From the NCBI GenBank assembly GCA_031769625.1, contig JAUIMM010000115.1, positions 14,740,501 through 14,804,500 of the forward strand: a stretch of DNA of 64,000 nt. Reading direction: 5' to 3'. The translations under genes were made by a program, and so were the position numbers. Position 1 is the stretch's first letter; every line of letters begins with the position of its first letter. The stretch is from Taudactylus pleione. Its lineage: Eukaryota > Chordata > Amphibia > Anura > Myobatrachidae. The notes below the pieces were generated by a model. That model did no database searches, was not told where the DNA came from, and worked only from the letters and a program-made list of their open reading frames with translations. This document shows, one piece after another, positions 24,650 to 36,254 of the stretch.

Positions 24650-25919
24650 TGCCAGCTTGCCTTGGACTGTGCCATGCCTGGTTTCTGTGGTTGCCGTCAT
24701 GGACACGGCCATGACAGTTTTTCATCACCTGATGACTCTATACCCAATGGTAGCATGACGGTGGTCAGCTGATGCTGCCCACCAATGATCTGCTACTGCA
24801 GGGGATAAAGCCAGACTGTGGACCACAGGAAGTTGCCTGAGCAATGTTGTCATTTTCCAGTGTCTACTGAAGATCTCGTTCCAGGTTCTACCTCGTGTTT
24901 CCCTGTGCTTATCAGTGCCGACTATTGTGCAGAAGTGCGTCCACAACATCTCGCCTACCTGCAGATCATTTGCCACCTCGGTGTGCAGAAGTGCATCCAC
25001 TACATCTCGCCTGTCTGCGGATCATTTCCCACTTAGTTGTGCAGAAGTGCATCCAATATACCTCGCCTGTCTGCGGATCATTTGCCACGTCGTTGAGCAG
25101 AAGTGAGTCCTAGACATCTCACCAGTGTTCAGAGCAAACCTAAGTTCTGCTGTCAATACAGCATCTAGCCACAGTACCACTGTCACTACAGTGTCCAGCC
25201 TCAGTTCTGCTGTCACTACATCGTCCAATTTCAGGACCGCTGTCACCACAGCATCCACTCTCAGTACTGCTATCACTACAGCATCCAGCCTCAGTACCAC
25301 TGTCACTACAGTGTCCAGCCTCAGTTCTGCTGTCACTACAGCGTCCAACCTCAGTACCGCTGTCACCACACTTCCACTCTCAGTACTGCTGTTACTACAG
25401 CATCCAGCCACAGTACCACTGTCACTACAGTGTCCAGCAACAGTACCACTGTCACTACAGTGTCCAGCCTCAGTACCACTGCACTACAGCGTCCAGCCTC
25501 TGTAATGCTGACACTACAGCATCCAGCCTCAGTATCACTGTCACTACAGTATCCAAACGTCAGTGCCTTTGTGCTTCCTAAATCCTCTGGTGTATATATT
25601 GGAAGCTATACAAGGGTATAGCATAATCCTCGAGGGCCACGGTAGCAAGGCTCTCTATTCCCATGAGCACCAGTTACCTGACCAAAGGACCGCGACCTGC
25701 CAGCTGGGTGCAGCTAAACCCACATCCTGCTTGGAGGGGTCACTGGAGAACACCTCCCGATTGGTTAGACTCCACACCGTTGGTCAGGTCTTGCCAATGG
25801 ACTGGTACTCGTGGATGAGGAGACTTTGTGTACCGGACCCACGTCTCTGACTTCCTCTTTTAGCACCGTACCTCAGCTTGCACCCCTCAGCAGAGGATTC
25901 CATACAGCCATTTGTGACA
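24650..25919 (+). repeat. 3' LTR of the Gypsy-type element
   Basis: Aligned by eye to the solo LTR at 57992-59258, it shares the promoter-proximal CATCACCTGATGACTC-like and GGGGATAAAGCCAGACTG stretches. It also shares the end region GACCTGCCAGCTGGGTGCAG/GGTTAGACTCC. Against the left LTR it lacks roughly 130 bp after the first bases. The R/U5 part has expanded into a minisatellite. Confidence 0.8.
25131..25560. repeat. 30-bp minisatellite inside the LTR
   Basis: About 14 units of roughly 30 bp follow the pattern CAGTACCACTGTCACTACAG plus TGTCCAGCCT, with some indels. Open frames on both strands (Thr/Ser/Val-rich) are by-products of the repeat, not genes. Confidence 0.9.
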
Positions 25920-27067
25920 GCTTATATACAGGTAAATTAAATACTAAACCATTAACTGTTTGTGTCATTACACAGTAAAAAGTGCTACCCTTGCCATCTG
26001 TTCACACACCAGTGACTTTCAACACTCAATGCTAGCTGTCGAGAAACCATTTTAGTTTACAGTTACCATATATTCTGACACCACAAAATAGAATGAATAA
26101 GTCAGCAACATGTAGACACCAGCAGGGTCATAGTTATTGAAACAGTTGTTTTTAAGACCCTTGGATACACCTTAACAATTATGATAATTAAATAGAAAGA
26201 ATAAATAGTATCAACAGCGCTAGACATCATAAAATAATGCAAGATATAGATCATAATTCTTTAAAAGCATGAAGGGTTCTTTTTCATGCCACAATGTTTG
26301 TAGAATTACAAAGACAGACATCGTTTCGCTATAAGAATTAGTTGAATATGTCAGTTATCCATTCTGACATGATAACTTGGTATCCAAGATTTATGCCATA
26401 TGTGTTAGTATCTAACTCACTTTCTTATTTAAATAATACATTTATACACATATATTTTAGGTAAAGAAGAAACCTTGAAACTTAATTCACCTCACTGTGA
26501 GAAATCAAAATGCAGAGGTTCAAATTGAACAGTAAGTTTAGATGCTAATTGTACATGCGGGATGACAAGCTGTAGTTCAAAGTGTACCTCGTTGTACCAG
26601 TTTTTACCTTGTGTAATACATACAAATACATTTTTATTTCTTTTTTTATGTAGAGGAACTCGTTCAGAAATCTATAATATTATTCATGCAAAAAACAGAA
26701 ATTACTTTAGATTTACAATAAAAAGACAGGTGAAGGATGAATGAATAGGTAAGACACATTTTTGCATTGTGCCGTCTGATCATTCAAATAGTATTATCTG
26801 ATGATCAAAGACAAGCTCCAAAACAGCTTTCCCTTTTTCTATGAAGAAATGGCTTTAAATCAGAATTTGTTCTGTTGCATGCATCTGAACAGAAGGCTTA
26901 ATTTAAATAGAACCTCTAAATTATTTATGCATGCTGTTCTTTTTTATGGGAAACTCATATGTGGGAAAGAACAAAAAAATTCCTTTAAGAACAGATAATG
27001 CCAATTGTAAAGTCGATGGGACAGAAATGCAGTCAGGGCACTGAAATATGAATACATTGGATTTGGG
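25920..27067. other. FARS2 intron 2, no gene recognised
   Basis: AT-rich intron. Only short chance open frames are present. Confidence 0.55.
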
Positions 27068-27075
27068 TTTAACGA

Positions 27076-27357
27076 CAGGGCCGAAACTAGGGTAGTGTGG
27101 CCTGTGCCATGGCACAGGGCACCACAGGACAAGGGGCACTGTTCAGGCCTGTCAATTTTCTGTTTATGATCATTCTCACTTGTAGCTTGCTCTAATTTCA
27201 TCCCCAGCATCTCCTGGCCTCCCCTATCTCTTCCCTGGCCCTTCCCCATGATGCCATTCCCCATTTTTGGGTGTGTTATGTCCCTATTTGAAAAGGGGGG
27301 GGGGGGCATCAAAGCTCTTTCTGGCACAGGGCACCAAAAAATCTAGTTACGGCTCTG
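27076..27357. mobile_element. hAT MITE, family D (copy 1), 282 bp
   Basis: The ends CAGGGCCGAAACTAGGG and CTAGTTACGGCTCTG are inverted repeats. The flanking 8-mers TTTAACGA (27068-27075) and TTTAACGT (27358-27365) match at 7 of 8, the hAT duplication length. It shares the CATGGCACAGGGCACCA segment with 37470-38154. Confidence 0.85.
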
Positions 27358-27365
27358 TTTAACGT

Positions 27366-29225
27366 TATACATTCAAGTCTGAAATTGACAAAATAAAATA
27401 GACACATTTATATAACAAACATTTTGGAATGGCAATATTCCAGAATTATATCTGGGTGCACATATATGGTATGTTATTGGTGTCACATCATTGCATTAAA
27501 TACATTTATATGAGATAGTGGTGTTTTTACCTTTCACTCACTAAGTGTGTGACATGCTGTTGGTGCACAGTACTAATGAGCAGAGACAGACAGGGGACAA
27601 CTACAGTATTTATACAATATACACTGCACATACAACCAAGTTTGTCAGGATATTGAGTTTAAAGAAACTGTTATTGTTTGATCCTTTCACAAACATGAGA
27701 AGTAACTGCCTACATATTGGTATATATTCTGTGTCTATAGAAAAGCTGAAGCATGCTTTGATAAAAATCTCATGTGTACTCCGTGTCTTACGCACAAGAC
27801 CAAGACAGGATGGTGGAAAAAAAAAAAAATCAGGCCTTAATAGATGGTGGGGGGCATGTCTGGGCGTCGCTATATTGACCATACCTATAATTCAGTGACG
27901 TGTGATGAGGTCAATGACTGGGGAGGCGCACACGTATAAAAACACAGTTTTTATATTAAAACTCTGGAGCATTACAGGGAGTATGACAGGGGAGGCTCTG
28001 CCTACCCTGCCTGCAGGTCTCTGCCATAACTAATCTTCTTTCACATGGGTTGCAGAAAAATCATGCATCAAATCACTTCCTGCATACATAACCACCTGAC
28101 GTATTCTGATTATTGCCTACTTGTGCCTGTCTCAGTATTAATAGACACAAAAATTAGAGGATAAAAAACTTTGTTCAACTGTTAATAACTCTCAGAACAT
28201 TTAGTTTTTTGCTTTATTCTCCCCTTCCTGCAGTGCTAAGCAAATTTAATTACAATGTGAAAACCTCACACAGTGTTCTAGAAAGAATATTAAGCATTTT
28301 TTTTAGCTGCAACAGAGAGGTACACTTAGCTTATGTAGAAGCAGCAATGCTGGGAGAGTGAAGATTATTAACCTTGATATTGCAGTGGGAAAAAAAAAAG
28401 AAAAGCATCCTAGTCATTGGAGACATTATTTAAAGGCAGGGTATACAGGCTACAACTGTATTGTCTCCAGGGAGGTACTCATTAACACTGGAGAAGAAAA
28501 CAAAATAACAACAAACAAACAACGATGGACAACTAGAACTTTAGACTCCTCGCAATATTAAATACAAAATAAAATGCAAATAAATTGTAGTTTGCCATAT
28601 TTTCTAAAATGGATTGGAATACGAATAGGGAAAAAAACAATTGCGCTACTTTATTCACATTGAATTACTCATTGTTACTGAAGCCCAAATAAATTATACT
28701 TAATTAACAATATACAAATCTGTTTTCTTTTTACTCTTTCTTGGCAACAAAAAAAAAGTAAAAGGTTTCCAGGGAACAATAAAAATGAATATTACTTTGC
28801 CATAATTTTAAAGCTGGTAAAACTTTATTTATAAAATTGTGTGGTATATTGAGTCAGATCCCAGCGATACACTAGATCACATGAACGTGCATTATTTCCC
28901 AACAATCGCACACCTAATGTCTGATCTAATTCACACTCATCACAAAGCCACAGCTGTATCACTCCACAAGTGTAAACAAAAACATCTCTCAGAAATGCCA
29001 AACTTATTTTAGAACTGAAAAGAAATGACACCTGTCAGGGACCACAAAAAGTATCTCTGGCTCGGGGTGCACCTCTGCTATAGCCATAGCGCCATAATAC
29101 AAATACCTTGCTTATTATTCTGCCATCACCGATGGAAAGTTGCTCAAAGAGACCACCTGCCCCCCTAGCATAGCCCTTAGCGGTCTAATAATCTCTTCAA
29201 CGATTGGGTTTTGGAGAGAATCAGT
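27366..29225. other. FARS2 intron 2, no gene recognised
   Basis: A possible hAT-like end (CAGTGACGTGTGATGAGGT, about 27893) is followed by GGGAGGCTCTGCCTACC near 27990. Otherwise this is AT-rich unremarkable sequence. Confidence 0.45.
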
Positions 29226-29229
29226 ATGT

Positions 29230-29710
29230 AATCCCGGCGGCTGAATAGCAACAGTGGAAGACCGACTGATGAAAATCCCGACTGGGGCTGGTAAGCACCC
29301 TAACCCCCTCTCCCTAGCTTAACCCTCCATTACTGGTGCCTACCCCTAACCTCCCCCCCTAGTGCCTAACCCTAACCTCCCCCTGTTGGTGCCTAATCCT
29401 AACCCCTCCTTCCCGCACCCTAAACCTAACCCTCCCAGGGGGTGTCTAACCCTAACCTCTCCCTAGTGTTGCCTACCCTTAACCCCACCCTTTCACTAGC
29501 CTATCCCTAAAGCCCCCTGGCGGTTCCTAAACATAGCCCCACCCCGCCTCCCCGTGGCTACAACCTAAGACACCTGGCTTACCTTTTTTTGGTATCCCGG
29601 GCATCAGGATTTCATCGTGGGGCTAATGATAGGCCTCGGCATTTCGACGCCTATCTTTAGTCCCATGTCGGGCTTTCAGATCCCGGCCACCGGTAACCTG
29701 ACTACATCCC
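29230..29710. mobile_element. C-rich telomere-like MITE (copy 2)
   Basis: It starts CAGTATGTAATCCCGGCGG and ends CCGGTAACCTGACTACATCC, with imperfectly inverted ends. The centre (29290-29570) repeats CCTAACCCTAACCTCCCC-like units of 25-35 bp separated by GTGCCTA. Non-coding. Confidence 0.7.
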
Positions 29711-30369
29711 TTTTGGAGCATATATGAAATAAACTAATAAAGAATGCTTAATTTAAAAAGAATGTTACAAAGAAAATTATTACAAATGTACATACATGTA
29801 TAGCAAATTAAAATAAAAGGAAAAAATTACAATTTAACACTTAGCTAATCTGTCTGGAAGGAACAATAAGAAATGCAAGGAATGTAGGTTAAACTTCAAC
29901 GCGACATTGATCCCTCAGTTTGAACCCTGAAAAAAAGGTTCCAATACCTTTTATCAGGCGAACATCACACCTTGGATGATGTAATCTCAGTTCTGGCTGA
30001 ATGGTGGATTAGATAATTAACTCTAGGACCCTCCCAGCTAACTGCTAAATCCGATCAAATTTAAAACCAAATAATCCTTCATAACTTATCCTGCTGAAGC
30101 ATAACCCAACATATGGGGTGTTCACCTTATTTATCTTTATATTAGCTATCATATGAATGTAAATTTCAGGTGTTTGCAATGTGGGATTATTAATCTCTCT
30201 CATATTGCTAAAATGATACTTCTGAGCGATTTGAAAATCACACCTAACCTAACCTAAAGTTGGAGGCTCCTAGTGATTAGAGAAATATTAATATTTCATC
30301 CAGAACCTCACTCTAGGCTTTTGCTTATGTCCACTCACACCTGCAAACAAAGGGATGTGCAATCTGTAT

Positions 30370-30720
30370 AACAGGAATGGGTATGTAATGCCGGCTGTGG
30401 GGATGCCTCCTGTCACAATACCAACAGCAGCATCCTGATGGTTGGTATCCCGACAGGGGTTGGGTAAGTATACTCACCCTCCCCCCTCTCCCTCCCTTCT
30501 TGTAGCCTAACCCTCCCCGTTAGTGTCTAAACCTAAGTCTCCCCCCTTGTGTTTAAACCTGACCCTCCCCCCTTACTGCCCAACCCTAACCCCCCGCCCC
30601 AGTGGTGCCTAACCCTCTTCCCTAGGGGTGCCTAACCCTAACCTCCCCCCCAAAAAACTAACGCTAACCCCGCTGTGTAACCTAAACCTAACCCTCACTG
30701 GACACGGGTTGATCCGTTTA
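30370..30720. mobile_element. C-rich telomere-like MITE (copy 3)
   Basis: A left end with GGGTATGTAATGCCGGC and CATCCTGATGGTTGGTATCC leads into CCTAACCCTCCCC-type units. The right end is lost. Confidence 0.65.
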
Positions 30721-31192
30721 CACTAACAAAAATCGTTCACGTGCATCAACCCAGGATTTTTAAGTCAGTGTAAACAGGGTATTACAGTGACAGTAGTTAT
30801 TAATGTACTACTCTTTTATTCACATACACTTATCCAGTTGAATGTTTATTATTTAAAAATAATTAAACTTAAGCAGCCTATTCTGAACTTCTTACCTCCA
30901 ATTCTGTACCTGTGTCATCCTACATCATTCTCCATGTAGAACTACTTTGTCACAACAGGGACCATTTTATACAATAGATATACCACTTTTGGTTGTGCGG
31001 TTGTGCACGCCTTGGGTGGTTGAACATACAACGCACACCAAAACGTGTGCTTGTCAGAGCGCACACACCCAGGAGTGCTATATCTATTACAAATAGTATG
31101 TAATACATATAAATATATATGAAAATTAACCAGCATATTATTTGGAGGTATTTTACATTTTTAACAATGTAAGATGTAATATTGGAGTCATC

Positions 31193-31420
31193 GGGGGAAA
31201 TGTAATTGTTTTTTTTGGACAGCGATTATTAATATGGCCTGACAGAGCAATACAATTGTTTTGGGCGCGCATAAGTTTCGCTGTTGTCGTGCCTAAAAGC
31301 ACAGAGTTTAGCCGCGTAAAACAGCTAAACCCATCTAAAGTCCTGGTTAGGGCGCCCAAAAAACTGGGAGTCTGTGTGCAGAAATGTGTGCGTTCATGCT
31401 CCACAGAGCGCAACAATTGA
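31193..31420. mobile_element. partial copy of the 61612-61948 MITE family
   Basis: Shared blocks include CCTGGTTAGGG, GCAGAAATGTGTGCG and CAACAATTGAATTGCTC, partly rearranged. Terminal repeats are incomplete. Non-coding. Confidence 0.5.
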
Positions 31421-31489
31421 ATTGCTCAGTTGGGTACCCATAAGTTAAAGCCACAATAAAAATAATTGATTTCCCCGCATTACGTGTCC

Positions 31490-32430
31490 AGGCAACAAGA
31501 GGCGGCAATCGGAGACTGTGATTGAAGTAAACAACAGGTGTTTTATTCAACGTTTCAGGGATTGCAAACCCTTCGTCAGGACACGATGTTTGTTACAAGA
31601 GACACCTGTGTTGGGTAGTCATGGTGACCAGACTGTGCTTACAAAGTACAAGAAAGTATTTACAAAAACATTTTATTTGACAATAAATGAATGCATAAAA
31701 AATACCATAAAAACCACATGGAAAAATACGGTGAAAAGGATTCTTTTTGTCATCCAAAAAGGAGAAAGACATCCAGAATAACAACCCAAAAATGGCCATC
31801 ACGTACCAGCTCTGAGAACAGTCTATGAAAAAGTATAAATATATGTAGTGGTAAAAACAGAATTTCAGAAATATATCTAAGGTGTATCATGACCTAGAAG
31901 GTTCCCCTACACAGACATGTAAGTCTAGCTTATAAATAACATCAAGTCCTATGGAGTCATTTAGACCGCTGGGCTTTAGGTGTCAAGCAAAAAAATTTAT
32001 TTGGATTCAAGACCAATAGCTTCTTGGCTCTATCTCCACCTCTTAAGCTGGGTACACACTGACAGATATATCTGTCCAATCTGTCTCGTGGGAAGGAAAA
32101 TCTGGTAATGTATGGGAGCAAATACCAATAGAAATTTGCTCCAAAACCCTGGAAGACAGACCAGATTTTCCTTTCTACCAGACAGATTGGACAGATATAT
32201 CTGTCAGTGTGTACCCAGCTTTAGTGATACTGGGACTTGATCAATAATTAGACATTTGATGGTGGCTATGCCATGCTCTGCCTGAGCAAAATGGTGTATC
32301 CAACTGGTTCTTCACTTGTCTTTAACAAAGGAGCCGCCCTAATGGCGTAACTATGTTGGGCTTTTCGCTCCTTGAAATGCCTTCCTGTCTTGCCCACGTA
32401 GTGCAGACCACATGTGCAAGACAGAAGCTA
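31490..32430 (-). pseudogene. Penelope-like element 3' end (GIY-YIG nuclease), interrupted by a MITE
   Basis: On the minus strand from about 32410 the frame reads LHYVGKTGRHFKERKAQHSY, the central motif of the GIY-YIG nuclease of Penelope-like elements. Past an inserted 175-bp MITE, RGGDRAKKLLVL (32045-32010) continues the conserved tail. Further downstream, around 31500-31600, GAAGGGTTTGCAATCCCTG and AAACGTTGAATAAA resemble the 3' tail of such elements. Several stops show it is inactive. The reverse transcriptase part is missing. Confidence 0.75.
32046..32220. mobile_element. Harbinger-like MITE with TTA duplication (family E, copy 1)
   Basis: The arms are perfect reverse complements over 41 bp, beginning AGCTGGGTACACACTGACAG, in a 175-bp element. 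TTA lies on both sides (32043-32045, 32221-32223). A TTA/TAA 3-bp target is typical of PIF/Harbinger, hence the tentative class. It interrupts a Penelope-like element. Confidence 0.85.
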
Positions 32431-33415
32431 TACAACAAATTTTTAGAACTGCAGGTCAAGGAGAGAAAGATGGCAAATTTTCATCCAGAGTAGGGATGGA
32501 AGAAAACATCACCAGTTATTAAATACCTACAGGTCAAGCGACCCGTGCATTTATTTAATGAAACCTGACGACTTTGCACGAATGTGTGCACCCGAGAATT
32601 TTCCAATCCAATTAAATATGCCTATTTGCAGTACTCGCAGAGGAGATGTGCGAATTGACTGCAAATGCGATGTGAGAGAAGTGCATGAAAAAGTGGGGAG
32701 ACAATCCTGGACCCCCCAAAATTGACAATTTAATTAGCAGGCCCATATAGAAGGCAATTTGTGGGCATTAGGAAAGTAGAGAAAGTGTTAAAATGGTACA
32801 TTGACAAAGATTTGTGGCGTCAAATCGAAACGCGATGATAAGGGGTTGGACTACTGCATTCTTTACTGGACACTGTGAACTATTTACTTTGTGGCTGCAG
32901 AGATCCAGACTCTCCAAACCATCTCTTCAGGTTATATTTATTTCCTATTCATCATCTATTTATCCACATTACCCATCAACGGAACCGTGTAGCCTGTTTT
33001 ATTGACTTTTTTCTATGCATTATATGGTAATAAAATCTATTAAAACGATTATTACCGCTTTCTTTTTACTGTACTGATAACAACGGTAATGTGGCAAGCC
33101 CCGTCTGATCTTATTAAAAGGAGGAAAACGGGGATAATTTTTCCCATCCCCCCTTATTAAAGATACCACTGAAGTGCATGGCAACAACTCGCTGACTGTG
33201 AGTAGGGTACGCCCCTGTTTATATATCTGCATGCTTGGGAAAAGAATGAATGAAGATTCATTATTTTATAAGTTATAAAAGATACCTTGATATGCCAGGC
33301 TTTACCCCCTTCAATTGTGAGTGGGGTAGGCCAATTATACAGCGACTGATAAGGATCAGTGTCCGATGTACCTCTGAAACTTGATTATTTTGCATTATGT
33401 CATCATGAGAGTCAC
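32430..33415. other. FARS2 intron 2, no gene recognised
   Basis: Nothing recognised. A stretch near 32510-32720 may be more decayed repeat. Confidence 0.45.
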
Positions 33416-33420
33416 CATAG

Positions 33421-34256
33421 GCCCGCATTCAATTAGTGTCGCATCCACGATTTTTTTCCGCATGCCGGACTTTTCGCCTACATCGCGTGTTTTGACCGCG
33501 GAAACTTTTCGTGCGCCCCCCGCTATTTGCCGTATTCAATTTCAAAGGACGCGAAAACGCGTCCTGGCGAAACTCTAACAGGCAAAAAGTGCTGTCGATA
33601 ATGGGGAAATCAGCCTGACACCCCCCAAAAGATGCACTAACATTGAGGTTCAATATAGATGTCCCCGAATAACCCTACTGAAGCTATTTGGGGTACTTAA
33701 GTACTGTCAATTTCTTCTAAATAGCGTCTTTGCACAAGCGGTGAATTAAGCTGTATTTTTTCAAGAAAAATAGTAGTCCTGTCAAATTTGGGGTACTTGA
33801 AAATGAGTGCAAGCATGGTTTAAAATCGCTAAAGTGAAGTTTTAAGTGACGCCAAAAACGCACCTGCAATCAAAAAAACACCTCCCCCATACTTGCAGGC
33901 CCCCCAAAAGTCTACTTTTTAAGTGTGTACCCCCTGCTTTGTACTTTTTCAATGTAATTTTTTGGGGTGTTCCTCACTTTTTTTCAGGGATTTTTGATGC
34001 AGTTATCCTTTGGGGGGATGTCCCAAGGGTGCAGAGTGGTTTCCGCACCTTTGCACCCCAAAACCGCAATTCTGCATTTTTTTCCGCATGCTATTCATAG
34101 GCAAAACTTTTTCACCTATTACACTGCATTGACTTTCCACGTATGCAAAAAGTCTTTGCAATTGAATACAACGAAAAAATTCAGCTTGGCGAAATGACGT
34201 CATCCGCGATACTTTTTTGCGGATTCCGACTTTTCGCCGCTAATCGAATACGGGCT
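33421..34256. mobile_element. MITE with GCCCG(T/C)ATTCAATTAG ends
   Basis: The ends GCCCGCATTCAATTAGTG and CGCTAATCGAATACGGGC are inverted repeats. The motifs CTTTTCGCC and CCGCATGC recur inside. The length is about 835 bp. Partial relatives lie at 17190-17350 and 49880-49975. No clear target duplication. Non-coding. Confidence 0.65.
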
Positions 34257-34274
34257 ATAGTAGTTGAAAACATG

Positions 34275-34804
34275 GGGCCTGATTCAGACCCACTCGCGAG
34301 CGGCTGTCCGCTCGCAAGTGGGTCGATGTTATGGACTGAGCATGCGCACGACGGAGGGAGCTCCGTCGTGCGCATGCGTCAGACGCGACGAGCGAAGGAA
34401 AGTCCTTCGCTCGTTGTGTCCGATCAAAGGGGGCGTGCTGTCAATGTTGATTGACAGCACGCCCCCTTTGGTGGGCGTGCCGGGGGCGTGCCTCCCTGAC
34501 GGGGGCGTTCCTAAGGGAACGCCTCCCGTCAGAAGCCGGCCCACTGACATCACTAGTGATGTCAGTGGGAGTGATTTTGGCTCTGATAGAGCCAAAATCA
34601 CTCCGGAGCTTGCGGTTGAAAACCTCAACCGCAGGCTCCGGCTCGCAAATTCGATGGTGCGACCATCACAATGCACGCTCGTATAGCCTGTGGGTGGTGA
34701 CCCACAGCTATACGAGCGTCCAGGAGGACGCTCCATGAAAATGGAGCCCGGCCCTCATTCAGAGCGTGCGCTCTGCTCAGAGCGTACGGCTCTGAATGAG
34801 GGCC
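34275..34804. mobile_element. 530-bp element built from a chain of about 12 hairpins
   Basis: The target duplication ATG (34272-34274, 34805-34807) flanks GGGCCTGATTCAGAC and CTGAATGAGGGCC ends. Successive hairpins, arm length and fit by eye: 34287-34324 (17, one mismatch), 34340-34377 (17, perfect), 34382-34420 (18, two mismatches), 34425-34470 (21, perfect), 34496-34532 (about 16, one indel), 34540-34569 (15, perfect, no loop), 34568-34604 (17, perfect), 34603-34641 (17, one mismatch), 34653-34667 (6), 34676-34718 (about 19, one indel), 34714-34733 (8), 34731-34746 (6) and 34750-34804 (15 outer). Adjacent hairpins abut or share a few bases. Non-coding; the apparent open frames are incidental. 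Confidence 0.9.
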
Positions 34805-34809
34805 ATGAT

Positions 34810-35690
34810 GTGGACTAAACACCATGACAATTTAAGTATTCCATTTTATTTTCTGTTTGTAGATTTTGTTATTTCACCAGGCCATCTCACATTCAGAACA
34901 ACTTTTTGCTACCTAGTTATCTTACCATAGAGGGAAGTGATACTCCTATTCCGTTCTGTGTAGTGGGTAGGCAGCAGGTCAAGCGCACGTAGATACCTAC
35001 CTTTTTGTTTTTAAATGGTATCAAGTGGCTGATTTGTGCTTTTTTAAAAATGCAAAAAAAAAATTATAAAAACAACTAACTTTTTTTGGTTTAATCTCAA
35101 ACGAAAAATGCAAACAAAGTAGGAAAAAAAGGTGATTTTCGGGAACTTTGAGGGCACTTTGAACAATGTAAAAAAATATATAAAACACAAGTATGTTTCA
35201 AAAAAATATTGCAATTAAATTTGGGGTGCCTAAACCAACGGAAAAATAGATTTTGGGTTATTTTGAGGACAAAATTTTTTTTTTACCCCCCAAAATTACA
35301 TGTAATTGGACTAATTAAGCTAATATGAAACTTCCAATTGCCTAATTAGTCAACAGGGGGGGGGGGGGAGGTATCCAAGGGGTTTAGCACAGTGTCCCCA
35401 CATTTTTTAAATTTTCCTTGCCATCTCTAAATGCTAATTCAGTCTGACTGGTTCAGTGCGAGAAAATAGCAACTCGTACCTCACAATTCACACCTAATTG
35501 GATTGACCCCATTGTTTTACTGAAGGATTAGTGAAAAACAAATCCATTTCAACCTCATAAATATACGCATTTGCTTACGATGGGGCCTGACTGCTGCGTG
35601 TCCCTCCCCATGTGGGATACGAATATATAACATCAACAAAACAAACAACACAATTATCAGGCACATTTTTCAATCAAAGAAAGGCAATAC
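34810..35690. other. FARS2 intron 2, no gene recognised
   Basis: AT-rich, with a G-run at 35357-35368 and a CACCTAATTGGATTGACCCC sequence (about 35491-35511) matching the end of the 10310 MITE. Confidence 0.5.
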
Positions 35691-35691
35691 A

Positions 35692-36240
35692 CTAAAGATA
35701 ATGTATTTTTAAGATAGGTAGCCAAGTTCTGGATACAAGGTTATAAATAAAGGTACTGTATGTATCCAGAAAAACAGCAATCGGATAGCACAGTGATCCC
35801 CAGGCCGAAATGACATGTCTGCCCGGGGGACTTTTTGCATTTTTGTGAAACTTTAGTATAATATAAGACATAGGAAATAAAGTGCTGACAGATTTAGACA
35901 ACTCATATCTTGAGTTACAGCAAGAGATACAGTAGTATGTTTGAATAATGCACTATACTTGGAAACATCAGACAATAATCTATTGCATTCTGTTTGATTA
36001 GCCAGTGAGTCCATTATAACAATGGAGTCCACCTTGTCAGCCCCTCTAATGATAATGTCTTGTCGCTTACTCAAATTCTTAAGAGCCTGTATTTCAGTTG
36101 GACAAGTTGGATCTGAAACAAGTGGAGACTTCTTTAGGGGAAGCATCAAACATTCTTGAAAACGTCATAAGGACTAGCAGAGGCTGGTTCAAGTTAGACT
36201 TGGGTTTAATATTTCTCAAAGATGCAGGAATGTCCTGAAA
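35692..36240 (-). pseudogene. Penelope-like element reverse transcriptase remnant
   Basis: On the minus strand, EIQALKNLSKRQDIIIRGAD and then SIVIMDSLANQTECNRLL fit the start of the Penelope reverse transcriptase, where ALKxLxxNKDIVIRPADKGGAVV is usual. Further on in another frame, PPGRHVISAWGSLCYPIAVF fits the PPGRPIVSGxxSLTxPIS block. Frames are shifted and stops are present. The catalytic YxDD part is not found. A Tc1 remnant abuts its 5' side. Confidence 0.75.
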
Positions 36241-36254
36241 ATGAAACTTCTTAA

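Larger units (their letters stand above)
23189..25919 (+). mobile_element. degenerate Gypsy-type LTR retrotransposon
   Basis: It starts TGTCAGGTTGCGG and ends TTTGTGACA. The flanking 5-mers GTTTA (23184-23188) and GCTTA (25920-25924) match at 4 of 5. The left LTR is truncated near 23378. The right LTR runs 24650-25919 and shares a block of about 60 bp with the left (23317-23378 versus 24658-24718). A purine-rich tract (CTGAAAGGGAGGG) sits just before the right LTR. Only a damaged gag remains inside; protease, reverse transcriptase and integrase are absent. It is related to the solo LTR at 57992-59258. Confidence 0.85.

Noticed and set aside
25022..25505. Thr/Ser- and Val-rich proteins on either strand
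   Set aside because: They are translations of a 30-bp minisatellite within an LTR.
25131..25560. CRISPR-like array
   Set aside because: Units are contiguous and diverged, with no spacers. The genome is vertebrate.
34143..34738. Overlapping open frames of 65-140 residues on both strands around the hairpin-chain element
   Set aside because: Palindromic GC-rich DNA keeps several frames open at once. No start context or domain is evident.
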